Positions 1-6,463 of a DNA stretch of 7,206 nucleotides are shown piece after piece. Numbering within the stretch: the first letter of the stretch is position 1; each line of letters starts with the position of its first letter. The position numbers and the translations under genes are program-made. The DNA is from Planctomicrobium piriforme. Lineage in GTDB: Bacteria > Planctomycetota > Planctomycetia > Pirellulales > PNKZ01. The notes under the pieces were generated by a model. That model had not been told where the DNA came from and ran no database searches. It saw only the letters and a program-made list of their open reading frames with translations. The stretch spans positions 1-7,206 of the forward strand of contig CAMCTH010000238.1 in the NCBI GenBank assembly GCA_945877965.1. The letters run 5' to 3'.

Positions 1-318
1 CAGGACCGCTTGCAGTCGTGCCCCATACTTCTTGAGATCGCGGCTGAATTTGTCGAACGTCGTCGCTAAGTCCGGCATCTGTTGCGTGTCGGGCTGCGGT
101 TGCAGGCCGATGAGTTCTTTGACGACGTCGAGTTCGGCCTGCACATCGGCGAAAGCCTGTTCGGCCGCCGCGGCTCGCTTTCGTTCCGTCTCGGCCTGGA
201 TTCGCAACTCGCGGACGTTTGAACTCGTCAGCAGGGCGGAACCCGTCGAGACGACGGTCAGGATCACGAAGACGATGATCGCCACCTGCACACCTTGGTT
301 TTGCTTACGGTCGGCCAT
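1..318 (-). CDS. Small membrane-anchored coiled-coil protein, partial (runs off left edge)
   Basis: Reading leftward from ATG at 318-316, the frame stays open for 106 codons to the window edge, so the C-terminus is missing. The protein starts MADRKQNQGVQVA, followed by a strongly hydrophobic stretch at about residues 11-28 (VQVAIIVFVILTVVSTGS), which suggests one membrane helix with the charged N-terminus in the cytoplasm. Residues 35-75 are rich in Glu, Arg, Lys and Ala (EAERKRAAAA-like) and look like a coiled coil. An AGGAG Shine-Dalgarno 8 bases upstream fixes the start. I recall similar short 'MADRKQNQG' proteins with one helix and a coiled coil in planctomycete genomes, without a known function. 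It diverges from polA. Its role is unknown; a structural or envelope function would be a guess. Confidence 0.8.
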   Translation of the reverse strand, partial: MADRKQNQGVQVAIIVFVILTVVSTGSALLTSSNVRELRIQAETERKRAAAAEQAFADVQAELDVVKELIGLQPQPDTQQMPDLATTFDKFSRDLKKYGARLQAVL

Positions 319-326
319 GAGCGTCG

Positions 327-331
327 CTCCT
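327..331 (-). promoter_or_regulatory. Shine-Dalgarno of the leftward gene
   Basis: On the minus strand this reads AGGAG, with 8 bases between it and the ATG at 318-316. It is the clearest ribosome binding site in the window together with that of rho, and it decides the start of the leftward gene. Confidence 0.7.
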
Positions 332-529
332 AGAGAAGAGGGACCGGCGAAGATCGAACAGAAGTGAGCGGACAACGATAAATCGTCGGAGAAGTGTTGG
401 GGTCGGCCGAGTCCGCACGGCGATCGGTGCGCGGACCTTTGCCCCGCTAGGAATGGGCCGCGTCGAAGCGAAACGAAACAGATTCCGTTCGCCGGCCGGC
501 AACGGGGCGAATTCCGGAACTGAAATCGG

Positions 530-548
530 TAGAATCGTCGGCCGACGA
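530..548 (+). promoter_or_regulatory. Possible polA -10 box overlapping a 14-base palindrome
   Basis: TAGAAT at 530-535 matches five of six bases of the TATAAT consensus. A perfect palindrome, TCGTCGGCCGACGA, begins at its last base and covers 535-548, where transcription would start. That is the position of a repressor operator. There is no good -35 hexamer 16-18 bases upstream, and TCG/CGA-rich palindromes arise easily by chance in this genome, so the call is weak. Confidence 0.25.
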
Positions 549-576
549 AGTTCCCCTTTGCAGCAAGAGAGTTGCC

Positions 577-3456
577 GTGGCCAAACGTAGCCGATCGAAA
601 GACGCCGGACCGAGCCTGTTTGCCGAGCAAGAGCAGGAAGAAGCGCGGAGTGAGGAGAATACGGCCGTGGCCGAAGCCCGCTCCAGTGCATCATCCGCCG
701 CTTCCGACAGTTCCGCGCTCCGCGCTCCGAGCTCCGCGCTCGACGACGGTCCCGCCTCGCCTGCCGGCAAGACCGTCTGGGTCATCGATGCGAACTCGTT
801 GATCTTCCAGGTCTTCCATGCCATCCCCGAGATGACGAGTCCGCAGGGGCAGCCGGTCAACGCGGTGTTTGGCTTCACGCGCGATCTGCTCTATCTGCTC
901 GAAGTGAAGAAGCCCGACTACTGGATCTGCGCCTTCGATCTGCACGAACCGACGTTCCGCCATGTCCGCTATCCCGAGTACAAGGCGCATCGCTCAGAGT
1001 GCCCGCCGGAGTTGATCCCGCAGTTTCCGTTGATTCGCCGGATGATCGAGGCGATGGGTCTGCCGATCTTGGAGCATCCCGACTTCGAAGCCGACGACGT
1101 GCTGGCGACTGTCGCGCATCAGACCGAAGAGCAGGGGGGCGAGTGTTTTCTCGTGACGGCCGACAAGGACGCGCGGCAACTACTGAGCGATCGCGTCAAG
1201 ATTTTCAACGTCCGCAAGCAGCAGCTGTACGACGCGACGGCCTTGGCGACCGACTGGGGCGTTCGGCCCGAGCAGGTCGTCGACTTTCAGGCGTTGGTCG
1301 GCGACTCGGTCGACGGCGTGCCGGGCGTGCCGCAGATCGGGCCTAAGGCGGCCAAGGAGTTGCTAGAGAAATACAACACGCTCGACGGCGTCTACGAACA
1401 TGTCGAAGAGATCACCGCCAAGGCCCGCAAGGCGACGCTGATCGAGAACAAAGAGAAGGCGTATCTGAGCCAAGAGTTGGTCCGGCTCGAACGGGCGATG
1501 CCGATCGAGATCGATTGGTCGGCGGCCCGCGCGGGCCAGGTCGACGGCGCGGCGTGCGTCGCGATCGCCACCGAGCTCGGCTTCCACGCGATCACGCAAA
1601 AGTTCCGGACGTACGAGAAAGCGATCGCCGGCGGACGCGATTGGCAGGCGAACTACAAGACCGTCGCGACGGTCGAAGAACTGCAATCGCTCGTGCCGCA
1701 GATGCAATCGCAGCCGCGACTGTCGGTCGATACCGAGACGACGCACGTCTCGCCGACTTGGGCCGAACTCGTCGGGTACAGCTTCTCTTGGGCGCCGACG
1801 GAAGCGTATTACGTCCCGGTGCGCGCTCCCGCAGGCGAGCCGCAGATCGATCCCGCGACGGCCGCCGACTTGTTGCGTCCCGTCCTCGAAAACCCGGCGG
1901 TCGGCAAGGTCGGGCAGAATCTGAAGTACGATCAGATCGCGCTCCGTAGCGCGCAGATCGAACTGCAAGGCGTGACTTTCGACACGCTGCTGGCCGCGTA
2001 CTTGCTCGAGGCCGGCGAGCGGAATCACAATCTCGATGAACTCGCGCAACGGCACCTGGGCCACGCGAACATCAAGATCGAGAGCCTGATCGGCACCGGC
2101 AAGAATCAAAAGCGAATGGACGAAGTGACGGTGAAGCTCATCACCGACTACGCGGCCGAGGATGCCGACGTCGCCCTGCGACTCGTCGACATCCTGGAGC
2201 CGAAACTTCGCGAGACCGGCACGCTCGAACAACTGTTTCGCGAAGTCGAAGTGCCGCTCGTCGGCGTGCTGGCCGACTTGGAATCGGCCGGCATCCGCGT
2301 CGACGTCGATCGACTGGCCGAGTTGAGCAAGCGGTACACGGAAGAAATGGCTCGCATCGAGCTGGAGATCTATGCGCTGGCCGGTCGCGAGTTCAACATC
2401 GCCTCGCCGAAGCAACTGGCGGTCGTGCTGTTCGAAGAGCTAAAACTGCCGGTCATCTCGAAGACCAAGACCGGCCCGAGCACCGATGCCGACGTGCTCG
2501 AAGAGCTTGCGCCGCTGCATCCGCTGCCGGCCAAGATCGTCGAGTATCGTCAGTATGCGAAGCTCAAAGGGACGTACGTCGACGCGCTGCCGCAACTCGT
2601 CAACCCGCGAACGAAGCGGGTCCATTGCTCGCTGCATCAGGCGGTGGCCGCGACGGGCCGGCTCTCGTCGAGCGATCCGAACTTGCAGAACATTCCGATC
2701 CGCACGGCGACGGGGCGCGAAATTCGCTCTGCCTTTTTGCCGGGGCAAGACGACTGGCTGTTGCTCTCGGCCGACTATTCGCAGATCGAATTGCGCGTGC
2801 TGGCGCACTATTCGCAAGACGAACGACTTTGCGCCGCCTTCGCCGCCGGGGAAGACATTCACACGGCCGTCGCCGCCGAGGTGTACGGCGTGCCGCTCGA
2901 CCAAGTGACGCGCGAACAACGGAGCGCTTCGAAGGCCGTGAACTTCGGCATCATCTACGGTCAGAGCGCGTTCGGACTCGCCAAGGCCTTGAGCATTCCG
3001 CAAGACGAGGCCGCGACATTCATCGAGAACTACTTCGCCAAGTATCCGGGCGTCGAGAAGTTCATGCACCAAGTCCTGGTCGACTGCGATCGCGACGGCT
3101 TTGTGAGCACGATTCTCGGCCGACGTCGGGCCGTCCGCGGCGTGCGGACCGACGCAGGCCGGCAACGCAACCTGGCCGAGCGGACCGCGATCAACACGGT
3201 CATCCAAGGCTCGGCCGCCGACCTCATCAAGCTGGCGATGATCGCCGTCCACAAGAAGTTGAAGAGCGAACTTCCGCAAGCGACGATGCTCTTGCAGATC
3301 CACGACGAGTTGCTGTTCGAAACCCCGCCCGAACATCGCGACGCGCTGGCCGAGCTGGTCCGCCGCGAGATGACGAGCGTGATGCAATTGCGAGTGCCGC
3401 TCGTCGTCGACGTGAAAGTCGGCAAAAACTGGGCCGAGACGGAAGCGGTGGAATGA
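577..3456 (+). CDS. polA: DNA polymerase I with 5' nuclease, proofreading and polymerase domains
   Basis: DNA polymerase I fills gaps and removes RNA primers during repair and lagging-strand synthesis. The 959-residue product has all three domains. The 5' nuclease (about 67-330) carries D71 in VIDANS, the acidic FEADD at 170-174, TADKD at 194-198 and GDSVDGVPG at 242-250. The 3'-5' exonuclease (about 365-560) keeps D385/E387 (DTET), N448/D452 (NLKYD) and Y525-x3-D529, so proofreading looks intact, unlike Taq polymerase. The polymerase domain has motif A with D733 (ADYSQIELR), motif B with R782, K786, F790 and Y794 (NFGIIYG), and motif C HDE at 909-911. The start is GTG at 577, with weak purine-rich AAGAGAG upstream. 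Residues 1-66 form a low-complexity extension; part of it (about 46-56) is encoded by a repeat also found before ribH. It overlaps coaE by 4 bases, so translation is probably coupled. The family is certain; the exact start is less so. Confidence 0.97.
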   Translation: MAKRSRSKDAGPSLFAEQEQEEARSEENTAVAEARSSASSAASDSSALRAPSSALDDGPASPAGKTVWVIDANSLIFQVFHAIPEMTSPQGQPVNAVFGFTRDLLYLLEVKKPDYWICAFDLHEPTFRHVRYPEYKAHRSECPPELIPQFPLIRRMIEAMGLPILEHPDFEADDVLATVAHQTEEQGGECFLVTADKDARQLLSDRVKIFNVRKQQLYDATALATDWGVRPEQVVDFQALVGDSVDGVPGVPQIGPKAAKELLEKYNTLDGVYEHVEEITAKARKATLIENKEKAYLSQELVRLERAMPIEIDWSAARAGQVDGAACVAIATELGFHAITQKFRTYEKAIAGGRDWQANYKTVATVEELQSLVPQMQSQPRLSVDTETTHVSPTWAELVGYSFSWAPTEAYYVPVRAPAGEPQIDPATAADLLRPVLENPAVGKVGQNLKYDQIALRSAQIELQGVTFDTLLAAYLLEAGERNHNLDELAQRHLGHANIKIESLIGTGKNQKRMDEVTVKLITDYAAEDADVALRLVDILEPKLRETGTLEQLFREVEVPLVGVLADLESAGIRVDVDRLAELSKRYTEEMARIELEIYALAGREFNIASPKQLAVVLFEELKLPVISKTKTGPSTDADVLEELAPLHPLPAKIVEYRQYAKLKGTYVDALPQLVNPRTKRVHCSLHQAVAATGRLSSSDPNLQNIPIRTATGREIRSAFLPGQDDWLLLSADYSQIELRVLAHYSQDERLCAAFAAGEDIHTAVAAEVYGVPLDQVTREQRSASKAVNFGIIYGQSAFGLAKALSIPQDEAATFIENYFAKYPGVEKFMHQVLVDCDRDGFVSTILGRRRAVRGVRTDAGRQRNLAERTAINTVIQGSAADLIKLAMIAVHKKLKSELPQATMLLQIHDELLFETPPEHRDALAELVRREMTSVMQLRVPLVVDVKVGKNWAETEAVE
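640..743 (+). repeat. Heptamer repeat element inside the polA coding region
   Basis: The core is 713-740, four direct 7-base units: CCGCGCT at 713 and 720, CCGAGCT at 727 and CCGCGCT at 734. The 34 bases at 710-743 match 31 of 34 bases at 5875-5908 before ribH; all three differences are C/T. The off-pattern 'A' falls in the third unit in both copies, which argues for common descent rather than independent expansion. A decayed inverted partner may lie at 642-657, where 9 contiguous bases, AGCGCGGAG, complement 718-726 and 732-740. If so the element spans about 640-743 and encodes residues 22-56 of PolA. The core match is seen directly; the outer boundary is inference. Confidence 0.6.
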
Positions 3457-3917
3457 TGAGTGAATCCGTAGCTCAACCCCGAATCATCGGCTTGCTCGGC
3501 GGCGTGGCGTCGGGGAAGAGTTTTGTTGCCGAGCAGTTGCAGAAGCTCGGCGCGGGGAAGCTTGATGCCGATCGCGTCGGGCATGAGGTGCTGTTGTTGC
3601 CCGAGGTCGAGGCGGCGCTCAAGGCGCGGTGGGGCGAGCAGGTGATCGGCCGCGAGGGTCGGATCTCGCGCTCGGCCGTCGCGGCGATTGTGTTTGCGCG
3701 GACCGACGAAGGTCGCCGCGAGTTGGCGTTTTTGGAGTCCGTCACGCATCCGCGGATCGGAGTTCACTTGCGCGAAGAGGCGCAAAGATTGTCGACGGCG
3801 GGCTTTCGTTATCTCGTGCTCGATGCGCCGGTCATGCTCAAGGCGGGCTGGGACTCGCTGTGCGACGTCGTTCTCTATGTCGATGCGCCGCAACAGGTAC
3901 GGCTCGAGCGGGCCTAG
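3453..3917 (+). CDS. coaE: Dephospho-CoA kinase, cut short by an in-frame TAG
   Basis: CoaE phosphorylates the 3'-hydroxyl of dephospho-CoA with ATP, the last step of coenzyme A synthesis. The N-terminal part is clear: a P-loop GGVASGKS at 16-23, LDADRVGHEVL at 37-47 in the acceptor-binding region, SVTHPRI near 95, and a core strand LDAPVMLKAGWDSLCDVVLYVDAP near 126-149. The frame stops at TAG (3915-3917) after 154 residues, against about 200 for the family. The same frame continues without a shift to TAA at 4083-4085 with family-like sequence; the uninterrupted protein would be 210 residues. The start is ATG at 3453, overlapping the polA stop as ATGA; ATG at 3456 is equally possible. The lost part includes the conserved 'RADAVIENGG' segment near the nucleotide site, so the short product is probably inactive. 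Gene identity is confident; functional status is open. Confidence 0.9.
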   Translation: MMSESVAQPRIIGLLGGVASGKSFVAEQLQKLGAGKLDADRVGHEVLLLPEVEAALKARWGEQVIGREGRISRSAVAAIVFARTDEGRRELAFLESVTHPRIGVHLREEAQRLSTAGFRYLVLDAPVMLKAGWDSLCDVVLYVDAPQQVRLERA

Positions 3918-4085
3918 TCGCGCGGCTGGACTCCGGAGGAGTTTGCAGCCCGTGAGGCGGCCCAGGAGTCGTTGGAAACCAAACGTCAGCGGGCCGACGC
4001 GGTGATCGAAAATGGCGGAAAACCCGAGGAAACCGCGGCCCGTGTGGCCCAGTGGTGGCAGGAATTTACGACTGTGGTAGAATAA
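3918..4085 (+). pseudogene. coaE: C-terminal part of the coaE frame beyond the TAG
   Basis: This is 55 codons in the same frame as coaE, ending in TAA. They read SRGWTPEEFAAREAAQESL, then ETKRQRADAVIENGGKPEE, then a WW-containing helix. Those features (a 'Rgw...ef.aR.aaQ' helix and 'k..AD.vI.N.g') are the normal CoaE C-terminus. No start codon is placed to restart translation usefully. It makes protein only if the TAG is a sequencing error, is read through, or differs in the living strain. One base change at 3915, most simply C to T from CAG, would explain the stop. Confidence 0.7.
4075..4083 (+). promoter_or_regulatory. Possible extended -10 promoter for rho
   Basis: TGGTAGAAT fits the extended -10 pattern TGnTAnAAT and lies in the last codons of the coaE frame. 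Transcription would begin near 4090, giving a leader of about 250 bases before rho. No good -35 hexamer is visible, which is usual for extended -10 promoters. The call rests on motif match alone. Confidence 0.35.
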
Positions 4086-4339
4086 ACCACGGTCACGACG
4101 CTCGTCGCCGTCGCCCGTTCTGCCTCGCGACGAACGCCCGCCCCCTGTCACACTTCCCCTGTCCGTCCCGTCATTGCTTGTAGGTTCGTACGGCCGCGCG
4201 TCGCTCGGAGGCGACGTGTTCCCTTCGACTCCCACTTCGCCAAATCCGTTCGTTCATCCCGTTTGCAGCCGTTTGCGCCTCGTCGCAAGTCGCTCTTTGC
4301 GCGACGTGCAGAGGCGCGTCCCTTCCGGAGTTACACGTC
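4086..4339 (+). promoter_or_regulatory. rho leader: C-rich stretch and three repeated stems
   Basis: This 254-base stretch has no gene. At 4141-4170 it is C-rich and G-poor (17 C, 4 G of 30), the composition of Rho-loading (rut) sites. Three stem-loops share the stem CGTCGC/GCGACG: 4102-4108 with 4127-4133 (7 bp), 4197-4204 with 4211-4218 (8 bp including one G-U), and 4281-4286 with 4301-4306. Because the stems are alike, alternative pairings are possible. Rho of E. coli is known to control its own mRNA by termination in the leader; a similar loop here is inference. There is no T-run after any stem. Confidence 0.4.
4327..4330 (+). promoter_or_regulatory. Shine-Dalgarno of rho
   Basis: GGAG lies 9 bases before ATG at 4340 and supports that start. 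The three genes downstream lack such a site. Confidence 0.6.
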
Positions 4340-5815
4340 ATGTCCGAATCACGCGGAACTCGCCCGTCGGGTCCGCTCGGTCGTCGCATCGGTCCGAAAG
4401 CCGACTTCTCGTCGACGCGTCGCGAAGAGCCTGCGCCTCCCGTCGCCGGTGCGCCCGCTGAAAGCGAGCCGCTGAGCTTAGCTGAAGAGTTGGCCGAAGA
4501 GGCTGAGCTCGGCTTTGAAGAGACGGATCGGCGCTACGAGCAAATCAAGCAAGGCGACATTCATATCGCCGAGTTGCAGCGCATGGGGATGGGCCAACTC
4601 ATCGAGCAGGCCAAGGCCGAGAAGATCGAAGATTACATGGGCCTGAAGAAACAGGACCTGATCTTCCGCATCCTCAAAGAGCGCGTGAAGCTGAACGGCC
4701 TGATGTTCGGCGAAGGGACGCTCGAAGTGCTGCCCGACGGCTTCGGCTTCTTGCGCTCGCCCGACTATCACTATCTCTCTTGCCCCGACGACATCTACGT
4801 CTCGCCGAGTCAGATTCGTCGCTTCGGTCTGCGGACCGGCACGGTCGTCGCCGGGCAGATTCGTCCGCCGAAAGAGAACGAGCGCTACTTCGCGTTGCTC
4901 CGCGTCGAGGCGATCAACTATCAAGACCCGAGCTTGTACAGCACAAAGGTCGCCTTCGACGATCTGACGCCGCTGCATCCTGAGAAGCGCGTGCGGTTGG
5001 AAACGACGGGCGATGAACTCAATACGCGCGTGATCGATCTGATCGTGCCGATCGGCTTCGGTCAGCGTGGGCTCATCGTCAGTCCGCCGCGCGCCGGCAA
5101 GACCATCTTGTTGCAAAAGATGGCGAAGGCCGTGCTCACGAATCATCCCGAGTGCTATGTGATCATGCTGTTGATCGACGAGCGCCCGGAAGAAGTGACC
5201 GACATGGAGCGGCAGGTCAAAGGGCCGAATTGCGAGGTCATCAGCAGCACCTTCGACGAAGTCCAATCCCGACACATTCAGGTGTCGGAGATGGTGATCG
5301 AGAAGGCGAAGCGGATGGTCGAGTACGGCTACGACGTCGTGATTTTCTTGGATTCCATCACGCGATTGGCCCGCGCTTGGAACGCCGAAGTGCCGAGTTC
5401 CGGCAAGATTCTCTCGGGCGGCGTCGATGCCAACGCGCTGCAGAAGCCGAAGCGATTCTTCGGCGCAGCCCGGAAGGTCGAAGAAGGGGGCTCGTTGACG
5501 ATCTTGGCGACGGCGCTGGTCGACACCGGCAGCAAGATGGACGACGTGATCTTCGAAGAGTTCAAAGGGACGGGCAACCTTGAGATCGTGCTCGACCGCA
5601 AGTTGGTCGACAAACGCGTTTGGCCGGCGATCGACATCAACCGCAGCGGCACGCGTCGCGAAGAGATGTTGCTCGACCCGGAAGAGTTCCGCCGTATCAC
5701 GCTGCTCCGCCGCGTGCTGAACGAAATGAACCCGGTCGACTCGATGGAACTGCTGACGACGCGCCTGGCCAAGACGCGGACGAACGCAGAATTTTTAATG
5801 AGCATGAAAAGCTAA
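4340..5815 (+). CDS. rho: Transcription termination factor Rho
   Basis: Rho is a ring-shaped hexameric RNA helicase that binds C-rich RNA, uses ATP to move along it and releases RNA polymerase. The product is 491 residues against 419 in E. coli; the extra length is mostly a polar, Glu/Arg-rich extension at residues 1-71. The Rho N-terminal helical part spans about 72-115. The RNA-binding cold-shock-like domain (about 118-195) contains LPDGFGFLRS, DDIYVSPSQIRRF and IRPPKENERYFALL. The ATPase has P-loop SPPRAGKT (K254; Arg replaces the first Lys of E. coli PPKAGKT), DERPEEVTDM with catalytic E281, Walker B D338 in FLDSITRLARAWN, the FFGAARKVEEGGS loop, and NRSGTRREEML. A three-residue insertion relative to E. 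coli (VKGPNCEV) lies between the catalytic Glu and STFDE. The long leader suggests separate regulation from coaE. Identity is certain. Confidence 0.98.
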   Translation: MSESRGTRPSGPLGRRIGPKADFSSTRREEPAPPVAGAPAESEPLSLAEELAEEAELGFEETDRRYEQIKQGDIHIAELQRMGMGQLIEQAKAEKIEDYMGLKKQDLIFRILKERVKLNGLMFGEGTLEVLPDGFGFLRSPDYHYLSCPDDIYVSPSQIRRFGLRTGTVVAGQIRPPKENERYFALLRVEAINYQDPSLYSTKVAFDDLTPLHPEKRVRLETTGDELNTRVIDLIVPIGFGQRGLIVSPPRAGKTILLQKMAKAVLTNHPECYVIMLLIDERPEEVTDMERQVKGPNCEVISSTFDEVQSRHIQVSEMVIEKAKRMVEYGYDVVIFLDSITRLARAWNAEVPSSGKILSGGVDANALQKPKRFFGAARKVEEGGSLTILATALVDTGSKMDDVIFEEFKGTGNLEIVLDRKLVDKRVWPAIDINRSGTRREEMLLDPEEFRRITLLRRVLNEMNPVDSMELLTTRLAKTRTNAEFLMSMKS

Positions 5816-5819
5816 AGGA

Positions 5820-5905
5820 AACGCGGAACGCGGAACGCGGAACGCGGAGCTGAAGAAACGCCGGTGTTTCAGTCGCTCCGCGCTCCGCGTTCCGAGTTCC
5901 GCGCT
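5820..5905 (+). repeat. Heptamer inverted-repeat element between rho and ribH
   Basis: The left arm, 5820-5850, contains four 7-base units, GCGGAAC three times from 5823 then GCGGAGC. The right arm, 5875-5905, contains inverted units CCGCGCT, CCGCGTT, CCGAGTT and CCGCGCT from 5878. The arms are complementary at 28 of 31 positions. The 24-base loop carries its own stem, GAAAC (5855-5859) with GTTTC (5866-5870). The whole should fold into a long stable hairpin in the mRNA. It starts 4 bases after the rho stop and ends 5 bases before the ribH ATG (the CGA at 5906-5908 is also shared with the polA copy). No T-run follows, so it is not a standard intrinsic terminator. Confidence 0.85.
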
Positions 5906-5910
5906 CGAAA

Positions 5911-6414
5911 ATGCCTCACATTTACGAAGGTCAGCCCGTCGCCGGTGCCGCTCGCTTTGCGATCTGCGTGGCCCGCTACAATGAGCACATTACCAAGCGG
6001 CTGCTCGACGGCGCGCTCGAGACGTTGAAGCAGGCGGGGGCGGCCGATCAGTCGATCGACGTCTTTTGGGTTCCCGGCGCGTTCGAGTTGCCGGTGACGG
6101 CGGCCCGCGCGATCGACACGAAACGCTATGCCGCGATCATTTGCCTCGGGGCGGTCATTCGCGGCGAGACGACGCACGATCAGCACATCAACACGGCGAT
6201 CAGTCATCAGTTCGCCGAACTAGGGGTGCGCACGGGCGTTCCGGTCTTGTTCGGAGTGCTCACCTGCGATACGCTCGAACAAGCGGTTCACCGGGCCGGC
6301 GGCAACGTCGGCAACAAGGGGGCCGAGTGTGCCGACGCCGCTTTGCGGATGGTCGATTTACTGACGAAAGTCGCGCTGGGACGTTTGCCGGTCGCCGAGC
6401 AAGAGCCTCGCTGA
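5911..6414 (+). CDS. ribH: 6,7-dimethyl-8-ribityllumazine synthase
   Basis: RibH condenses 5-amino-6-ribitylaminouracil with 3,4-dihydroxy-2-butanone 4-phosphate to make lumazine, the penultimate step of riboflavin synthesis; many homologues assemble into 60-subunit shells. At 167 residues the size is normal. Visible motifs are VARYNEHIT at 20-28, where Tyr23 stands where a stacking Phe or Trp is common; VPGAFELP at 54-61; GAVIRGETTH at 80-89 with the expected catalytic H89; and FGVLTCDTLEQA at 114-125 followed by R128 and GNKGAE at 134-139. The usual 'GETxHFDYV' is GETTHDQHI here, which I take as a lineage variant. The ATG at 5911 has no Shine-Dalgarno; the repeat hairpin occupies that place. 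ribH followed by nusB is a very common bacterial gene pair. Confidence 0.96.
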   Translation: MPHIYEGQPVAGAARFAICVARYNEHITKRLLDGALETLKQAGAADQSIDVFWVPGAFELPVTAARAIDTKRYAAIICLGAVIRGETTHDQHINTAISHQFAELGVRTGVPVLFGVLTCDTLEQAVHRAGGNVGNKGAECADAALRMVDLLTKVALGRLPVAEQEPR

Positions 6415-6440
6415 TCGCCGCGTCTGCAGCACGACGAAAA

Positions 6441-6461
6441 CTGATCTCTGACAACTGGCCT
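6441..6461 (+). repeat. Three-unit heptamer array before nusB
   Basis: CTGATCT, CTGACAA and CTGGCCT follow one another at 6441, 6448 and 6455, each beginning with CTG. The last two match CTGACGA and CTGGCAA at 7092-7105 in 11 of 14 bases. The array ends two bases before the nusB ATG. It is short enough to be chance, but the 7-base step and position repeat what is seen before ribH and ftsY. The rest of the 49-base ribH-nusB gap shows nothing else. Confidence 0.4.
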
Positions 6462-6463
6462 CC

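Larger units (their letters stand above)
319..576. other. Divergent intergenic spacer between the leftward gene and polA
   Basis: This 258-base stretch separates two divergently transcribed genes, so it should hold a promoter for each. I see no gene in it. It contains several small palindromes (376-387 with an ACGAT/ATCGT stem; GCCGGCCGGC at 491-500; the 14-base one at 535-548) and a -10-like TAGAAT at 530-535. I could not pick a convincing promoter for the leftward gene. Confidence 0.5.

Noticed and set aside
32..367. Rightward open frame of 111 codons at the left edge
   Set aside because: It is antisense to the leftward membrane protein, which has a good AGGAG site, a clear membrane helix and a coiled coil.
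1729..2176. Possible loss of proofreading in PolA
   Set aside because: All three exonuclease motifs are present (D385/E387, N448/D452, Y525/D529).
1363..2415. Long minus-strand open frame (350 codons) within polA
   Set aside because: It lies entirely opposite the 3'-5' exonuclease region of a motif-complete polA. It is Arg/Asp-rich and non-globular, as antisense frames are in G+C-rich genomes.
2625..3452. Rightward open frame continuous with coaE upstream of 3453
   Set aside because: This part is polA read in another frame. CoaE homology begins only after the ATGs at 3453/3456, so it is not an N-terminal extension of CoaE.
3915..3917. Stop-codon reassignment or a selenocysteine/pyrrolysine-type site in coaE
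   Set aside because: One TAG in one gene is not evidence for recoding. No specific insertion structure or conserved residue at this point is known for CoaE, so error or nonsense mutation is more likely.
3030..4235. Minus-strand open frame of 401 codons across the polA end, coaE and the rho leader
   Set aside because: It runs opposite two recognised genes, has no family motifs, and its Arg/Ser/Thr-rich composition is typical of an antisense shadow.
5820..5905. CRISPR array or intrinsic terminator
   Set aside because: The units are 7 bases long without unique spacers, so this is not CRISPR. No T-run follows the stem, so it is not a standard terminator.
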